From NCBI GenBank assembly GCA_947632335.1, contig CANROX010000004.1:17037-81036 (forward strand): a DNA stretch of 64,000 nucleotides, given 5' to 3'. Positions 43,741 to 52,397 of this stretch are shown here, piece after piece (position 1 is the first letter of the stretch; each line of letters begins with the position of its first letter). The position numbers and the translations under genes are program-made. A model generated the notes under the pieces. The model saw only the letters and a list, made by a program, of their open reading frames with translations, ran no database searches and was not told the DNA's origin. This stretch comes from an uncultured Clostridia bacterium (GTDB lineage Bacteria; Bacillota; Clostridia; Oscillospirales; Acutalibacteraceae).

Positions 43741-45036
43741 ATGAGTATTGAAAAAATTACTCAGGCTAAGGCTCAGATTGAAAATACTTCTGCCTACAAG
43801 ATAATGACAGAATTTTTTGACGAGGGTAGCTTTATTGAAATTGACACCTATGCAAAATCAGGGGATAACTATGCTGAGGCCGTTGCAGGTTACGGTTCGG
43901 TTGAGGGACTTCCTGTATATGCTTTTTGTCAGAATATGGATATTGCAAAAGGCGCAATGAGCAAGGCACAGGCTGCAAAGCTCAAAAAGGTTTATGACCT
44001 TGCACTTAAAAACGGAGCTCCCGTTGTTGGTATTTATGATAGTTTGGGAGGTAAGCTAAAGGAGGGTAACGAGCTTCTTACAGCTTACGGTAATTTACTT
44101 AACGCAGCAAGCACACTTTCAGGCGTTGTTCCCCAGATTTCTGTTGTACTTTCTGATTGTCTTGGTACATCTGCTGTTACAGCGGCGTCTGCTGACTTTG
44201 TTATTAAGGTTAAAGATGCAAATCTTTCTATTCATACAAATGACGGCGAGGGTTGTAATTGCTGTACTGCTGTTATGGCTGATGATAAAGATGACGCTAT
44301 TAAAAAGGCAAAGGATTTACTCCTTTATATGCCCTCAAACAACCTTTCAACGCCACCCTGCGCCCAGGAAGTTGCACCGGAAGATAATGCTCCCTGTGTA
44401 GTATGCAGGACAATGGACGAGGGTTCAATATCTTTTGTCTATGACCATCTTGGTGAAACAGCAAAGACAGGCTTTGCAAGACTTCAGGGCGAAGTTGTAG
44501 GCTTTGTAAATACAAATGGAAATAAACTTCAAAAACCCGACGGCAAAAAGATTACCAAACTTGTTTCTTTCTGTGACGCATTCTCTATTCCCGTTATCAC
44601 TTTTCTCAATAGTGATGGCTTTGATTGCTTAGGCGCCGCAACATCTGTTACAAATGCCTATGCAGAGGCCACAACACCAAAGATTACAGTAATTACAGGA
44701 AAGGCTGTAGGTACTGTTTATATTGCTATGGCAGGCACAGGCGCTATGACGGACCTTACTTTTGCACTTCCGACTTCAATAGTTTCTCCGCTTAACGAAA
44801 TGGCAGCCGCTTATCTTATGGCTCCGGAAAAAATGGAAGTTCCTGTTGCAGAACAGACCGCTGTTGCAGAGCAGTTTGCAAAAGAAACACTTTCAGCTTT
44901 TAAGGCTGCTGAAGACGGTGTTATTGAAAACATAGTAAACGAAGATGAACTTCGTACAGTTCTTGGTCAGTCAGTAACAATGCTTATGAGCAAGCGTGTA
45001 ACTGCACTTCCTAAAAAACATTCAACAATCGGCTAA
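43741..45036 (+). CDS. Short, divergent carboxyl-transferase domain protein (acyl-CoA carboxylase beta / MmdA-like)
   Basis: A 431-residue relative of the CoA-side carboxyltransferase subunits (MmdA, PCCB, transcarboxylase 12S), which are usually about 510-525 residues. The N-terminal half keeps KVYDLALKNGAPVVGIYDS and LSGVVPQISVVL, the C-terminal half FVNTNGNKLQ...FCDAFSIPVITFLNSDGF. Several hallmark features are changed or missing: the usual G-G-A-x-Y segment after VPQIS reads CLGTSAVTA, the GIIRHGA-like segment after the PGF equivalent is absent, and the KAYGGAY equivalent reads KAVGTVY. The gene is first of three with a biotin carrier and an OadA-like subunit, so a role in biotin-dependent carboxyl transfer is likely. 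The acyl-CoA substrate cannot be named. Confidence 0.75.
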   Translation: MSIEKITQAKAQIENTSAYKIMTEFFDEGSFIEIDTYAKSGDNYAEAVAGYGSVEGLPVYAFCQNMDIAKGAMSKAQAAKLKKVYDLALKNGAPVVGIYDSLGGKLKEGNELLTAYGNLLNAASTLSGVVPQISVVLSDCLGTSAVTAASADFVIKVKDANLSIHTNDGEGCNCCTAVMADDKDDAIKKAKDLLLYMPSNNLSTPPCAQEVAPEDNAPCVVCRTMDEGSISFVYDHLGETAKTGFARLQGEVVGFVNTNGNKLQKPDGKKITKLVSFCDAFSIPVITFLNSDGFDCLGAATSVTNAYAEATTPKITVITGKAVGTVYIAMAGTGAMTDLTFALPTSIVSPLNEMAAAYLMAPEKMEVPVAEQTAVAEQFAKETLSAFKAAEDGVIENIVNEDELRTVLGQSVTMLMSKRVTALPKKHSTIG

Positions 45037-45064
45037 TAATTACTAAGTTAAAGGGGAAATAAAA

Positions 45065-45427
45065 ATGAAAAATTTAAAAATTACAGTTAATGGCACAACA
45101 TATGATGTTCAGGTAGAAGAAACAGGCGCTTCTTCTGCACCGGCAGTATCAGCACCCACACCCGCTGCTGCATCTGCACCGGCTCCTGCTCCTGCATCTG
45201 CACCGGCAGGTTCAGGCACACCTGTAGAGGCTCCAATGCCGGGTACAGTTGTTGATGTTAAGGTTGCTAACGGCGCAAAAGTAGCAGAAGGTGACACAGT
45301 TGTCATCCTTGAGGCTATGAAAATGGAAAACGAAATAAACGCTCCCTGTGCCGGTACAATTACATCTGTTTGTGTTTCCAAGGGCGAAAGTGTAGACTCC
45401 GGTAAGGTACTTGTAACTATCGGCTAA
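45065..45427 (+). CDS. Biotin carboxyl carrier protein (transcarboxylase 1.3S / GcdC / MmdC-like)
   Basis: A 120-residue biotinyl carrier. A short N-terminal beta region (1-20) leads into an Ala/Pro-rich flexible linker (about 20-52). The biotinyl domain (about 53-120) has the biotinylation motif EAMKME with acceptor Lys86. The linker lets biotin swing between two carboxyltransferase subunits. It lies 28 bases after the first and 21 before the third gene of the cassette. A biotin ligase is not in the window. Confidence 0.93.
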   Translation: MKNLKITVNGTTYDVQVEETGASSAPAVSAPTPAAASAPAPAPASAPAGSGTPVEAPMPGTVVDVKVANGAKVAEGDTVVILEAMKMENEINAPCAGTITSVCVSKGESVDSGKVLVTIG

Positions 45428-45448
45428 TTAACTGGAAGGAAGATAAAA

Positions 45449-46843
45449 ATGGCTAAACTTAAAATTACAGAAACAGTTCTCAGAGATGCACATCAGTCAC
45501 TTCTTGCAACAAGAATGCCTCTTTCCGATATGCTGCCAATTCTCCCGGAACTGGATAAGATTGGTTTTCATTCACTGGAATGTTGGGGCGGTGCAACTTT
45601 TGATGCATGTCTTAGATTTTTAAACGAGGACCCATGGGAAAGACTTCGTACAATTCGTAAGGAATGTCCTAACACAAAGCTCCAAATGCTTTTCCGTGGT
45701 CAGAATATGCTTGGTTACCGCCATTATGCAGACGATGTCCTTGAATATTTTGTTCAGAAATCAGTTGCGAACGGTATTGATATAATCAGAATTTTTGACG
45801 CGCTTAATGATATTAAAAACCTTGAAACAGCCGTTAAGGCCGCTAAAAAGGAGGGCGCTCACGCACAGATTGCCATAAGCTATACAACAGGCCCGATTTT
45901 TGATAACAAGTACTATGTAGACTATGCAAAGAGAATTGAATCAATCGGCGCTGATTCTATTTGTATCAAGGATATGGCGGCTCTCCTTACACCGTACAAC
46001 TGCGAAAGCCTTGTGAAAGACCTTAAAAAGGCTGTTAATATTCCTATTCAGCTCCATACACATTCCACAGCCGGACTTTCCTCAATGTGTATTATGAAAG
46101 CTGTTGAAAACGGATGTGATATTGTTGATACAGCAATGTCACCCCTTGCAAACGGTACTTCCCATTCTGCAACAGAATCTATTGTTGCGGCTTTCCAGGG
46201 CACAGAGTACGATACAGGTCTTGACCTAAAGGCTCTTGCAGATATTCGTGAATACTTTATGGGACTCCGTCAAAAGTATATTGACAGCGGTCTTATTGAC
46301 CCAAAGATGCTTGCAACAGACGCATCTGCACTTCTCTATCAGGTTCCCGGCGGTATGCTCTCAAATCTTCTTTCACAGCTTAAACAGGCAGGTAAAGAGG
46401 ACCGCCTCTTAGATGTTATGAAAGAAGTTCCAAAGGTTCGTAAGGACGCAGGTTATCCGCCACTTGTTACTCCGTCTTCCCAGATAGTAGGTACGCAAGC
46501 TGTATTTAATGTAATTATGGGTGAAAGATATAAGATGGTTACCAACGAATTTAAAGATATGGTTGCCGGTAAATACGGTACAACGCCTCTACCTATTGAC
46601 CCTGAATTTAGGAAAAAGATTATTGGAGATATGCAGCCTATCGACTGCCGTCCTGCTGATTTAATCGAACCGGAGCTTGAAACTCTTAAGAAAGAGGCAG
46701 AAACTTTTGCTGAAAAGGAAGAGGATGTTCTTTCCTATGCAATGTTCCCAAAGGTAGCTAAGGACTTTTTTGAAAAGCGCCGTAACGAAAGGGTAGGCAT
46801 TAACAAAAATGCCGATAAAGAAAATATGGTTCATCCGGTTTAA
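45449..46843 (+). CDS. Oxaloacetate decarboxylase alpha / transcarboxylase 5S-type carboxyltransferase
   Basis: Transfers carboxyl between biotin and pyruvate/oxaloacetate. The 464-residue protein starts with the HMGL-like TIM barrel. It has RDAHQSLLATR (residues 12-22, metal-ligand Asp), catalytic Lys174 in CIKDMA, metal ligands His203 and His205 in QLHTHSTAG, and then the PYC_OADA conserved domain (about 270-460). It stops before any biotinyl domain, which is supplied by the preceding gene. OadA, PycB and transcarboxylase 5S share this architecture. No biotin carboxylase and no OadB/MmdB membrane subunit is nearby. Confidence 0.9.
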   Translation: MAKLKITETVLRDAHQSLLATRMPLSDMLPILPELDKIGFHSLECWGGATFDACLRFLNEDPWERLRTIRKECPNTKLQMLFRGQNMLGYRHYADDVLEYFVQKSVANGIDIIRIFDALNDIKNLETAVKAAKKEGAHAQIAISYTTGPIFDNKYYVDYAKRIESIGADSICIKDMAALLTPYNCESLVKDLKKAVNIPIQLHTHSTAGLSSMCIMKAVENGCDIVDTAMSPLANGTSHSATESIVAAFQGTEYDTGLDLKALADIREYFMGLRQKYIDSGLIDPKMLATDASALLYQVPGGMLSNLLSQLKQAGKEDRLLDVMKEVPKVRKDAGYPPLVTPSSQIVGTQAVFNVIMGERYKMVTNEFKDMVAGKYGTTPLPIDPEFRKKIIGDMQPIDCRPADLIEPELETLKKEAETFAEKEEDVLSYAMFPKVAKDFFEKRRNERVGINKNADKENMVHPV

Positions 46844-46854
46844 TATTTAAGTAT

Positions 46855-46883
46855 ATCCACTCTCATTTGAGGGTGGATTTTTT
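46855..46883 (+). terminator. Intrinsic terminator of the carboxyltransferase cassette
   Basis: 11-bp stem (46855-46865 with 46868-46878, one G-T pair), then a long T-run. Confidence 0.9.
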
Positions 46884-46943
46884 ATTTTTTTGCATTTTAA
46901 AAAGAAAAATTCCATATGCTTGTATAGAAATGCAGGTGAAAGT

Positions 46944-49040
46944 ATGGAAATAAAAATTGCTCTTGCCGGAAATCCAAACAGCGGTAAAACAACACTTTTC
47001 AATAAGTTGACCGGCAGTAATCAATATGTAGGTAACTGGCCGGGGGTTACTGTAGAGAAAAAGCAGGGAAGAATGTTAGCTGATAAAGATTTTATTATTA
47101 CCGACCTTCCGGGGATATATTCCCTGTCACCATATTCACCGGAGGAGCTTGTTGCAAGAAAGTATATAATTGAGGAAAATCCCGATATTATACTTAACAT
47201 TATTGACGGAACTAATATTGAACGAAACCTTTACCTAACCCTGCAATTAATAGAAACTGGTGTTCCTGTAGTTGCAGCTATAAATATGATAGATATTGTA
47301 AGGAAAAATGGGGATTATCTTAGTATAGAAAAACTTGCAGAAAATTTAGGTGTACCTGTAGTTGGAATATCGGCACTAAGGGGAATGGGCATAGATAATT
47401 TAGTTTCAGTATTAAAAAAAATTTTAAGGTCAACAAGAAATGTTCCCGTACATAGATTTTCGCCGGATGTTGAAGGGGTAATCAAATTAATTGAAAATGA
47501 ATTAAAAAATATTTCCGAAAAAGAAAAAAGATTTGTGGCTGTGAAAATCTTTGAGGGGGATAATAAGGAACTTCAAAAAGTAAGAGATAGGGTGGGGCTA
47601 AACAAAATTAACTATTATATAAAGGAATGTGAGAACACCTATGATAATGACGGGGAAAGCATAATTATAAGCCAAAGATATGACTACTTGGAAAAAATAA
47701 TTTCAAAGTGCTATAAAAAATCTGGTAAAACGGGTATTTCCCAAAAAATAGATTTAATTCTTACAGGGAAATATACTGCCATACCTGTATTTATATTAAT
47801 TATGCTAACGCTTTTTTATACTTCAGTTTCACTGCTGGGAAGCACATTTTCAGATATAATAAATGATAATATTTTTGCAAACTTAATTATACCTAATGTA
47901 AAGATTTTTTTGTCCTTTATCAACTGTTCAGAGTGGCTTTCAGCTTTGGTGACAGAGGGTATAATTTCTGGAGTTGGTTCGGTAATAGCATTTGTGCCTC
48001 AATTAGCAATACTGTTTTTTCTGTTAAGTTTTCTTGAGGATTTAGGATATATGGCAAGGGTAGCATTTTTAATGGACAGATTGTTTAGAAAATTTGGACT
48101 GTCGGGCAAGAGCATAATACCTTTGCTTATTGGGACAGGATGCAGTGTACCGGGAATAATGGCATCCAGAACCATTGAAAATGAAACCAACAGAAAGCTG
48201 ACAATACTTACAACACCCTTTGTTCCCTGTAGTGCAAAACTGCCGTTAATCGCCCTTATCAGCACCATATTTTTTGGAGGAAAGTGGTGGACTTCTCCTC
48301 TTATGTACCTTATTGGTGTGGCTGCGGTACTTTTTTCATCACTTTTCATCAAAGGTATATGGTGTGAAAAAACAGGGGAAATTCCCTTTATAATGGAAAT
48401 TCCCAATTACCATATGCCAAAATTATCAGTTGTATTATCTCATATGTGGAACAGGGTAAAGGGCTTTTTAATAAAGGCAGGTACAGTGTTAGTGCTGGTG
48501 TGCACAGTAATGTGGATACTGTCGCATACTGGATTTTACCAAAACAGACTTTGCCTTGTTGGTAATGAAAAATCCTTTTTATCAGAAATAAGCTCCTTTA
48601 TTGCACCTGTATTTGCACCAATAGGTTTTGGAAACTGGCAAAGTACAGCGTCGGTTTTTGCAGGCTTTTTTGCAAAGGAAAATATAGTTGCAACCCTTAA
48701 TTTGCTGACAAGTGGAAATGACTATATGGGTATGATACTTCCAAATTCAATATGTGCCCTTAGTTTTCTGCTCTTTAACCTGCTTAATTCACCCTGTATT
48801 ATGGCGGTAACAACAATGTGCCGAGAACTTAAAAGCATAAAGTGGTTTGTATTTTCAGTTTTATATCAAAATATACTGGCATATTCATTATGTCTTGTTG
48901 TTTATCAGCTTTGGGGATTATTTGCCGGTATTGTAAATTTTAATTTATTTACGGTATTTGCATTAGTTGTATTGATATTTTTCTTATATGGAATAAAAAG
49001 AGGACTGTCACAAAACAGTCCTCATAATTTTATACCTTAA
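46944..49040 (+). CDS. feoB: Ferrous iron transport protein B
   Basis: GTP-driven Fe2+ uptake transporter. The 698-residue protein has an N-terminal G domain with G1 GNPNSGKTT (9-17), G2 Thr in GVTVEKK, G3 DLPG (54-57), G4 NMID (114-117) and G5 SALRG. A GDI-like helical domain and two Gate domains follow, with the conserved GTGCSVPGIMASRT segment (near residue 395) holding the proposed gating Cys. FeoA and FeoC are not adjacent. The ATG at 46944 has AGGTGA upstream; the longer frame from 46890 is rejected. The 3' end overlaps tmcAL (opposite strand) by 11 bases and contains that gene's terminator. Confidence 0.95.
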   Translation: MEIKIALAGNPNSGKTTLFNKLTGSNQYVGNWPGVTVEKKQGRMLADKDFIITDLPGIYSLSPYSPEELVARKYIIEENPDIILNIIDGTNIERNLYLTLQLIETGVPVVAAINMIDIVRKNGDYLSIEKLAENLGVPVVGISALRGMGIDNLVSVLKKILRSTRNVPVHRFSPDVEGVIKLIENELKNISEKEKRFVAVKIFEGDNKELQKVRDRVGLNKINYYIKECENTYDNDGESIIISQRYDYLEKIISKCYKKSGKTGISQKIDLILTGKYTAIPVFILIMLTLFYTSVSLLGSTFSDIINDNIFANLIIPNVKIFLSFINCSEWLSALVTEGIISGVGSVIAFVPQLAILFFLLSFLEDLGYMARVAFLMDRLFRKFGLSGKSIIPLLIGTGCSVPGIMASRTIENETNRKLTILTTPFVPCSAKLPLIALISTIFFGGKWWTSPLMYLIGVAAVLFSSLFIKGIWCEKTGEIPFIMEIPNYHMPKLSVVLSHMWNRVKGFLIKAGTVLVLVCTVMWILSHTGFYQNRLCLVGNEKSFLSEISSFIAPVFAPIGFGNWQSTASVFAGFFAKENIVATLNLLTSGNDYMGMILPNSICALSFLLFNLLNSPCIMAVTTMCRELKSIKWFVFSVLYQNILAYSLCLVVYQLWGLFAGIVNFNLFTVFALVVLIFFLYGIKRGLSQNSPHNFIP
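49000..49023 (-). terminator. Terminator of tmcAL located inside the end of feoB
   Basis: 9-bp perfect stem (49000-49008 with 49015-49023). On the minus strand it is followed by TTTTTATT. It lies wholly within the last codons of feoB, so the repeat is also translated. Confidence 0.75.
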
Positions 49041-50172
49041 TTATTCCATACTGAAAATCATTTTTGATAATAGTATTGTTGTCACTTGCAAGCGACCATA
49101 ATCTTGTGGCAAGAAAATCAATATCCATAATCTTTTTGCTCGGTTGGTCAAGTTTTTCGTAGCCATCTTTGACACTTGTAATAACGGGTATTTTTGATTT
49201 TTCATTAATAGTTTTCAGTAAATTACTGCCCATTTCGGAAAAACCTAAAACTCTTATATATGGCACAGGATTTTCCGATATTTCCTTGGTAATACCCAAA
49301 AGGGCCTTGCATAGTATTCTTCTTATCCTTGCCATAGTGTATCTCTTTGTCTTGATATAAAAACATAATTCCTTGAAAGAACTATAATTCTTAACACCCT
49401 CGGCTATTCTGTTTTCCAAACCCTCATCAACATCGGGAATACTTTTTAATTCCTCAATGGATATTGATGATAATTTATAAATAAGCGGCTTTGAAATATT
49501 TTCAATATGAGCAGTATCTGTAATAGGGTAGGGGGGAATAAAATTATTTCTTTCGGAAAAATTTTCTCTAATATAGCTTCCGCTTGCTATGTTTCCCACA
49601 GTTATATTACTGTCATGTCCACTGCCTGTACGGCAAAATGTTTCCGCTTTAATATTGGTATTTATAATTGCTTTAATGTACTCCATACCCAGTACATTGT
49701 TGGCGCCAAGAAAAACATTTCCTATTTCTTCACCATATATTTCTCTAACAGAATTATGTACAGCCCTTGGATAATATTCACCCTTAGCCATATTTTCCTT
49801 AATACTGTTTTGTACCACAGGATTTCTGATAGCCTCAACTGCCTCATACAGCAAACTGATGTTCCCGCATTCGCTTCCAAAAATAATTTTGTCAACGATG
49901 TTTGTTTGTTTTAGGAGTTCCACAGCAGAACTTCCGAAAGTTTCTGCATTGGAGAGGGAATACACAGCGGGAATTTCAATTACCAAGTCCACGCCATTCA
50001 TAAGGGCGGCCCTGGTTTTGTCATACTTACTAATAATAGAAATATCTCCACGCTGAACAAAACTTCCGCTCATAACTGAAACAAGTAAGTCGCTCTCTCT
50101 TTTTACTTTGTTGATAAGAGCTTTGTGACCGTTGTGAAAAGGATTAAATTCGGAAACTACACCATATACCAT
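49030..50172 (-). CDS. tmcAL: tRNA(Met) cytidine acetate ligase
   Basis: Forms N4-acetylcytidine at the wobble base of elongator tRNA-Met using acetate and ATP (formerly YlbM). The 380-residue protein has the HxGH nucleotidyltransferase motif in NPFHNGHKA (His13, His16). SGSFVQRGD follows near 36-44, and the GS-CG-like FGSECGNISLL stretch lies near 95. Its stop lies within feoB. A minus-strand GGTGAT precedes the ATG. Its use of acetate is interesting beside ackA, which starts divergently 122 bases away, although that may be chance. Confidence 0.92.
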   Translation of the reverse strand: MVYGVVSEFNPFHNGHKALINKVKRESDLLVSVMSGSFVQRGDISIISKYDKTRAALMNGVDLVIEIPAVYSLSNAETFGSSAVELLKQTNIVDKIIFGSECGNISLLYEAVEAIRNPVVQNSIKENMAKGEYYPRAVHNSVREIYGEEIGNVFLGANNVLGMEYIKAIINTNIKAETFCRTGSGHDSNITVGNIASGSYIRENFSERNNFIPPYPITDTAHIENISKPLIYKLSSISIEELKSIPDVDEGLENRIAEGVKNYSSFKELCFYIKTKRYTMARIRRILCKALLGITKEISENPVPYIRVLGFSEMGSNLLKTINEKSKIPVITSVKDGYEKLDQPSKKIMDIDFLATRLWSLASDNNTIIKNDFQYGIIKV

Positions 50173-50189
50173 AAAATCACCAAATAAAC

Positions 50190-50218
50190 TTGAAAAACAA
50201 CCCTATTTGCCATATAAT
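50190..50218 (+). promoter_or_regulatory. Promoter of ackA
   Basis: TTGAAA (50190-50195), 17 bp, TATAAT (50213-50218). The leader is about 70 bases long with GGAGGA before the ATG. Confidence 0.75.
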
Positions 50219-50293
50219 ATATACAGATATGTGTATGGCAGGTCTTGTGCCTATTATACATCATAAATAGAAATCATTCAACAGGAGGAAAAG

Positions 50294-51493
50294 ATGAAAA
50301 TTTTAGTTATTAATGCCGGCTCATCATCATTAAAATATCAGCTTTTTGATATGACCGATGAAACGGTGCTTTGTAAAGGTAATTGTGAAAGAATAGGGGT
50401 AGGCAACAGCTTTATAGGTTATAAGAACTATAAAGGTCAGTCTAAAAAGGTGGAGGTTGATATGGACAACCACACACAAGCATTTATGCAGGTTAAGGCT
50501 ATGCTTACCGACCCTGAGTTTGGAGTTATTTCTAAACTTTCAGAGGTGGACGCAGTTGGTCACAGAATTGTTCAGGGAGGAGATATTTTTCATGAATCAA
50601 CCCTTATTGATGATGTTGTTCTTGAAAAAATTAATTCACTTTCACCCCTTGCACCCTTGCATAACCCGGGTGCGGTACAGGGTATAAAGGCCGCACAAGA
50701 TGTTTTCGGTAAAGATACACCAATGGTAGGCGTATTTGATACATCATTCCATTCAACAATGCCGGAAAAGGCCTATATGTATGCAGTCCCCTACGAATAT
50801 TATAAAAAGTATTCTATTCGCAGATACGGTTTTCACGGTACTTCCCACAGATATGTTTCCCAAATGCTTGCCGATGCAATCGGTAAGGATATTAAGGATA
50901 CAAAGCTGATTACCTGCCACATTGGCAACGGTTCATCAATTACCGCAATAGACGGCGGTAAAGTTATTGATACATCAATGGGTCTTACTCCCCTTGACGG
51001 CTTTATGATGGGCACACGCTCCGGCTCTCTTGACCCCTCTGTTGTTACTTATATTATGGAAAAAGAACATCTTACAGCAGAACAGATGGACAAAATTCTC
51101 AACAAGGAGTCAGGACTTTACGGTATTTCCGGTGTATCCTCTGACGACAGGGATATTACTGCGGCGGAGGCAAGAGGCGATGAACACGCAGCACTTGCCC
51201 ACCAGATGCTTTACTACCAGATTGCAAAGACAATAGGCTCTTATTTTGTAGCACTGGGAGGCTGTGACGGTATGGCGTTTACAGCAGGTCTTGGTGAACA
51301 CCAGGCAGTTATGCGTAAGTGTGTGCTTGATTACCTTAAAGCCCTGGGCGTTAAGTGTGATGATAAGGCAAATGAAGCCTGCGACGGACAGGCACTTATT
51401 ACAACAGAGGACAGTGCAATACCTGTATATGTAATTCCTACAAATGAAGAGCTGGTTATAGCCAGAGATACAAAATCAATTTGTGAGAAATAA
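50294..51493 (+). CDS. ackA: Acetate kinase
   Basis: Converts acetyl phosphate and ADP to acetate and ATP, the energy-yielding last step of acetate fermentation. The 399-residue protein begins with the phosphate-binding MKILVINAGSSSLKYQLFD pattern and has YGFHGTSHRYV (near 178) and the adenosine-binding DGMAFTAGLGEH segment (near 320). Full length for the family. Phosphotransacetylase (pta) is not adjacent. The gene is transcribed alone between its promoter and a bidirectional terminator. Confidence 0.97.
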   Translation: MKILVINAGSSSLKYQLFDMTDETVLCKGNCERIGVGNSFIGYKNYKGQSKKVEVDMDNHTQAFMQVKAMLTDPEFGVISKLSEVDAVGHRIVQGGDIFHESTLIDDVVLEKINSLSPLAPLHNPGAVQGIKAAQDVFGKDTPMVGVFDTSFHSTMPEKAYMYAVPYEYYKKYSIRRYGFHGTSHRYVSQMLADAIGKDIKDTKLITCHIGNGSSITAIDGGKVIDTSMGLTPLDGFMMGTRSGSLDPSVVTYIMEKEHLTAEQMDKILNKESGLYGISGVSSDDRDITAAEARGDEHAALAHQMLYYQIAKTIGSYFVALGGCDGMAFTAGLGEHQAVMRKCVLDYLKALGVKCDDKANEACDGQALITTEDSAIPVYVIPTNEELVIARDTKSICEK

Positions 51494-51507
51494 TTTTTGA
51501 TAAAAGT

Positions 51508-51544
51508 AAAATGGGCAGTCCAAACAGTTGGATTGCCCATTTTA
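51508..51544. terminator. Bidirectional terminator between ackA and the DUF378 gene
   Basis: 16-bp stem with one G-T pair (51508-51523 with 51528-51543), loop ACAG, A/T-flanked on both sides. Confidence 0.9.
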
Positions 51545-51564
51545 TATTGGTGTGGTTTATGGAA

Positions 51565-51780
51565 TCAGTTGTCTGTGATTGACTTTGCATTTTCTGTATC
51601 CTTAAAGAGAAGTGTAATGCACCAAATTGCTGCAAGACATACAACAATGTAAATAATTCTGCTGATTACACCTGTCTGTCCACCGCAGAGAAATGCAACA
51701 AGGTCAAACTTAAATATGCCGACAAGACCCCAGTTGATACCGCCGATAATTAAAAGAGTCAAAGCTATTTTATCAATCAT
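51565..51780 (-). CDS. DUF378 family small membrane protein
   Basis: A 71-residue protein with two hydrophobic segments (about 3-25 and 38-58). It has the DUF378 pattern: MIDKIALTLLIIGGINWGLVG at the start (shown by its key residues GGINWG) and a hydrophilic tail. The function is unknown; homologues such as YuzA are common in Firmicutes. The ATG at 51778-51780 has GGAGGTAATAT on the minus strand; the longer frame is rejected. It is downstream of, and probably cotranscribed with, the zinc-ribbon gene. Confidence 0.85.
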   Translation of the reverse strand: MIDKIALTLLIIGGINWGLVGIFKFDLVAFLCGGQTGVISRIIYIVVCLAAIWCITLLFKDTENAKSITDN

Positions 51781-51841
51781 TATATTACCTCCATAAATGA
51801 TTTCAAAAATAGTTTTGACCGAAATATTAAAATTATTCTTT

Positions 51842-52216
51842 TTAAAATACAATAAAAATTACTGCGCCTATAAGTCCGATTACAACAAGTATCAGTCCGA
51901 ATATTCTGCATATTTTCATAGACTTTTGAATTTTATGTTTTTTAATCATACTTTCCGTAGGAAAAGGAAGAAGATTAAGCATAATTCCCAGTCCCACAAA
52001 ACCTATTACAATAAGGGCGTCTGCAAATCCTCCTATAACGGAACCGATAAAAACACCAATGGGTATCATAAACACAAAAATTGTATTAAAAACGGTAAAC
52101 AGCTTTCCGTATTTATCTCTCAAATCATAGAATTTGCCTGCTTTCATTTGGCAATCCTCATTACAGTGCATATCAAAGTAAGAAATTTCCTTACCGCAAT
52201 ATTCACATTTTTTCAT
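51842..52216 (-). CDS. Small membrane protein with N-terminal zinc-ribbon-like Cys motif
   Basis: A 124-residue protein with Cys pairs at the start (CEYC near residues 4-7 and CNED-C near 18-22). Two long hydrophobic regions follow (about 44-78 and 100-124). I do not recognise the family. DUF2116-like zinc ribbons (in which the Cys motif sits beside HCNEDC) have a similar N-terminus. The start at 52214-52216 has AAAGGTGA on the minus strand. The gene has a good promoter and precedes the DUF378 gene by 61 bases. Confidence 0.65.
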   Translation of the reverse strand: MKKCEYCGKEISYFDMHCNEDCQMKAGKFYDLRDKYGKLFTVFNTIFVFMIPIGVFIGSVIGGFADALIVIGFVGLGIMLNLLPFPTESMIKKHKIQKSMKICRIFGLILVVIGLIGAVIFIVF

Positions 52217-52242
52217 TGTTATCACCTTTTTTCTTTTACAGT

Positions 52243-52271
52243 ACTATACCACTATTAGTAGTCAATGTCAA
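52243..52271 (-). promoter_or_regulatory. Promoter of the zinc-ribbon/DUF378 pair
   Basis: On the minus strand: TTGACA (52266-52271), 17 bp, TATAGT (52243-52248). Confidence 0.7.
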
Positions 52272-52300
52272 ACAGAAAGGACTGTAATATTCCATAATTC

Positions 52301-52329
52301 TTGACAAAACATAAGCTGTTTCTTATAAT
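52301..52329 (+). promoter_or_regulatory. Consensus promoter of gltX
   Basis: A perfect sigma-A consensus: TTGACA (52301-52306), 17 bp, TATAAT (52324-52329). It lies about 70 bases before the ATG. Confidence 0.85.
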
Positions 52330-52397
52330 ATGTTTGTATGAAAAAATAACAAAATTTTCTTATAAAGAAATAAAATTTATAAAATTGCGGAGATATT

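Noticed and set aside
45109..45381. 90-codon minus-strand reading frame rich in Ala/Gly
   Set aside because: It is the antisense of the Ala/Pro-rich biotin-carrier linker, whose GC-rich repeats keep several frames open.
49507..49914. 135-codon plus-strand reading frame opposite tmcAL
   Set aside because: Antisense to a clear TmcAL with intact HxGH motif; no ribosome site and no recognisable features.
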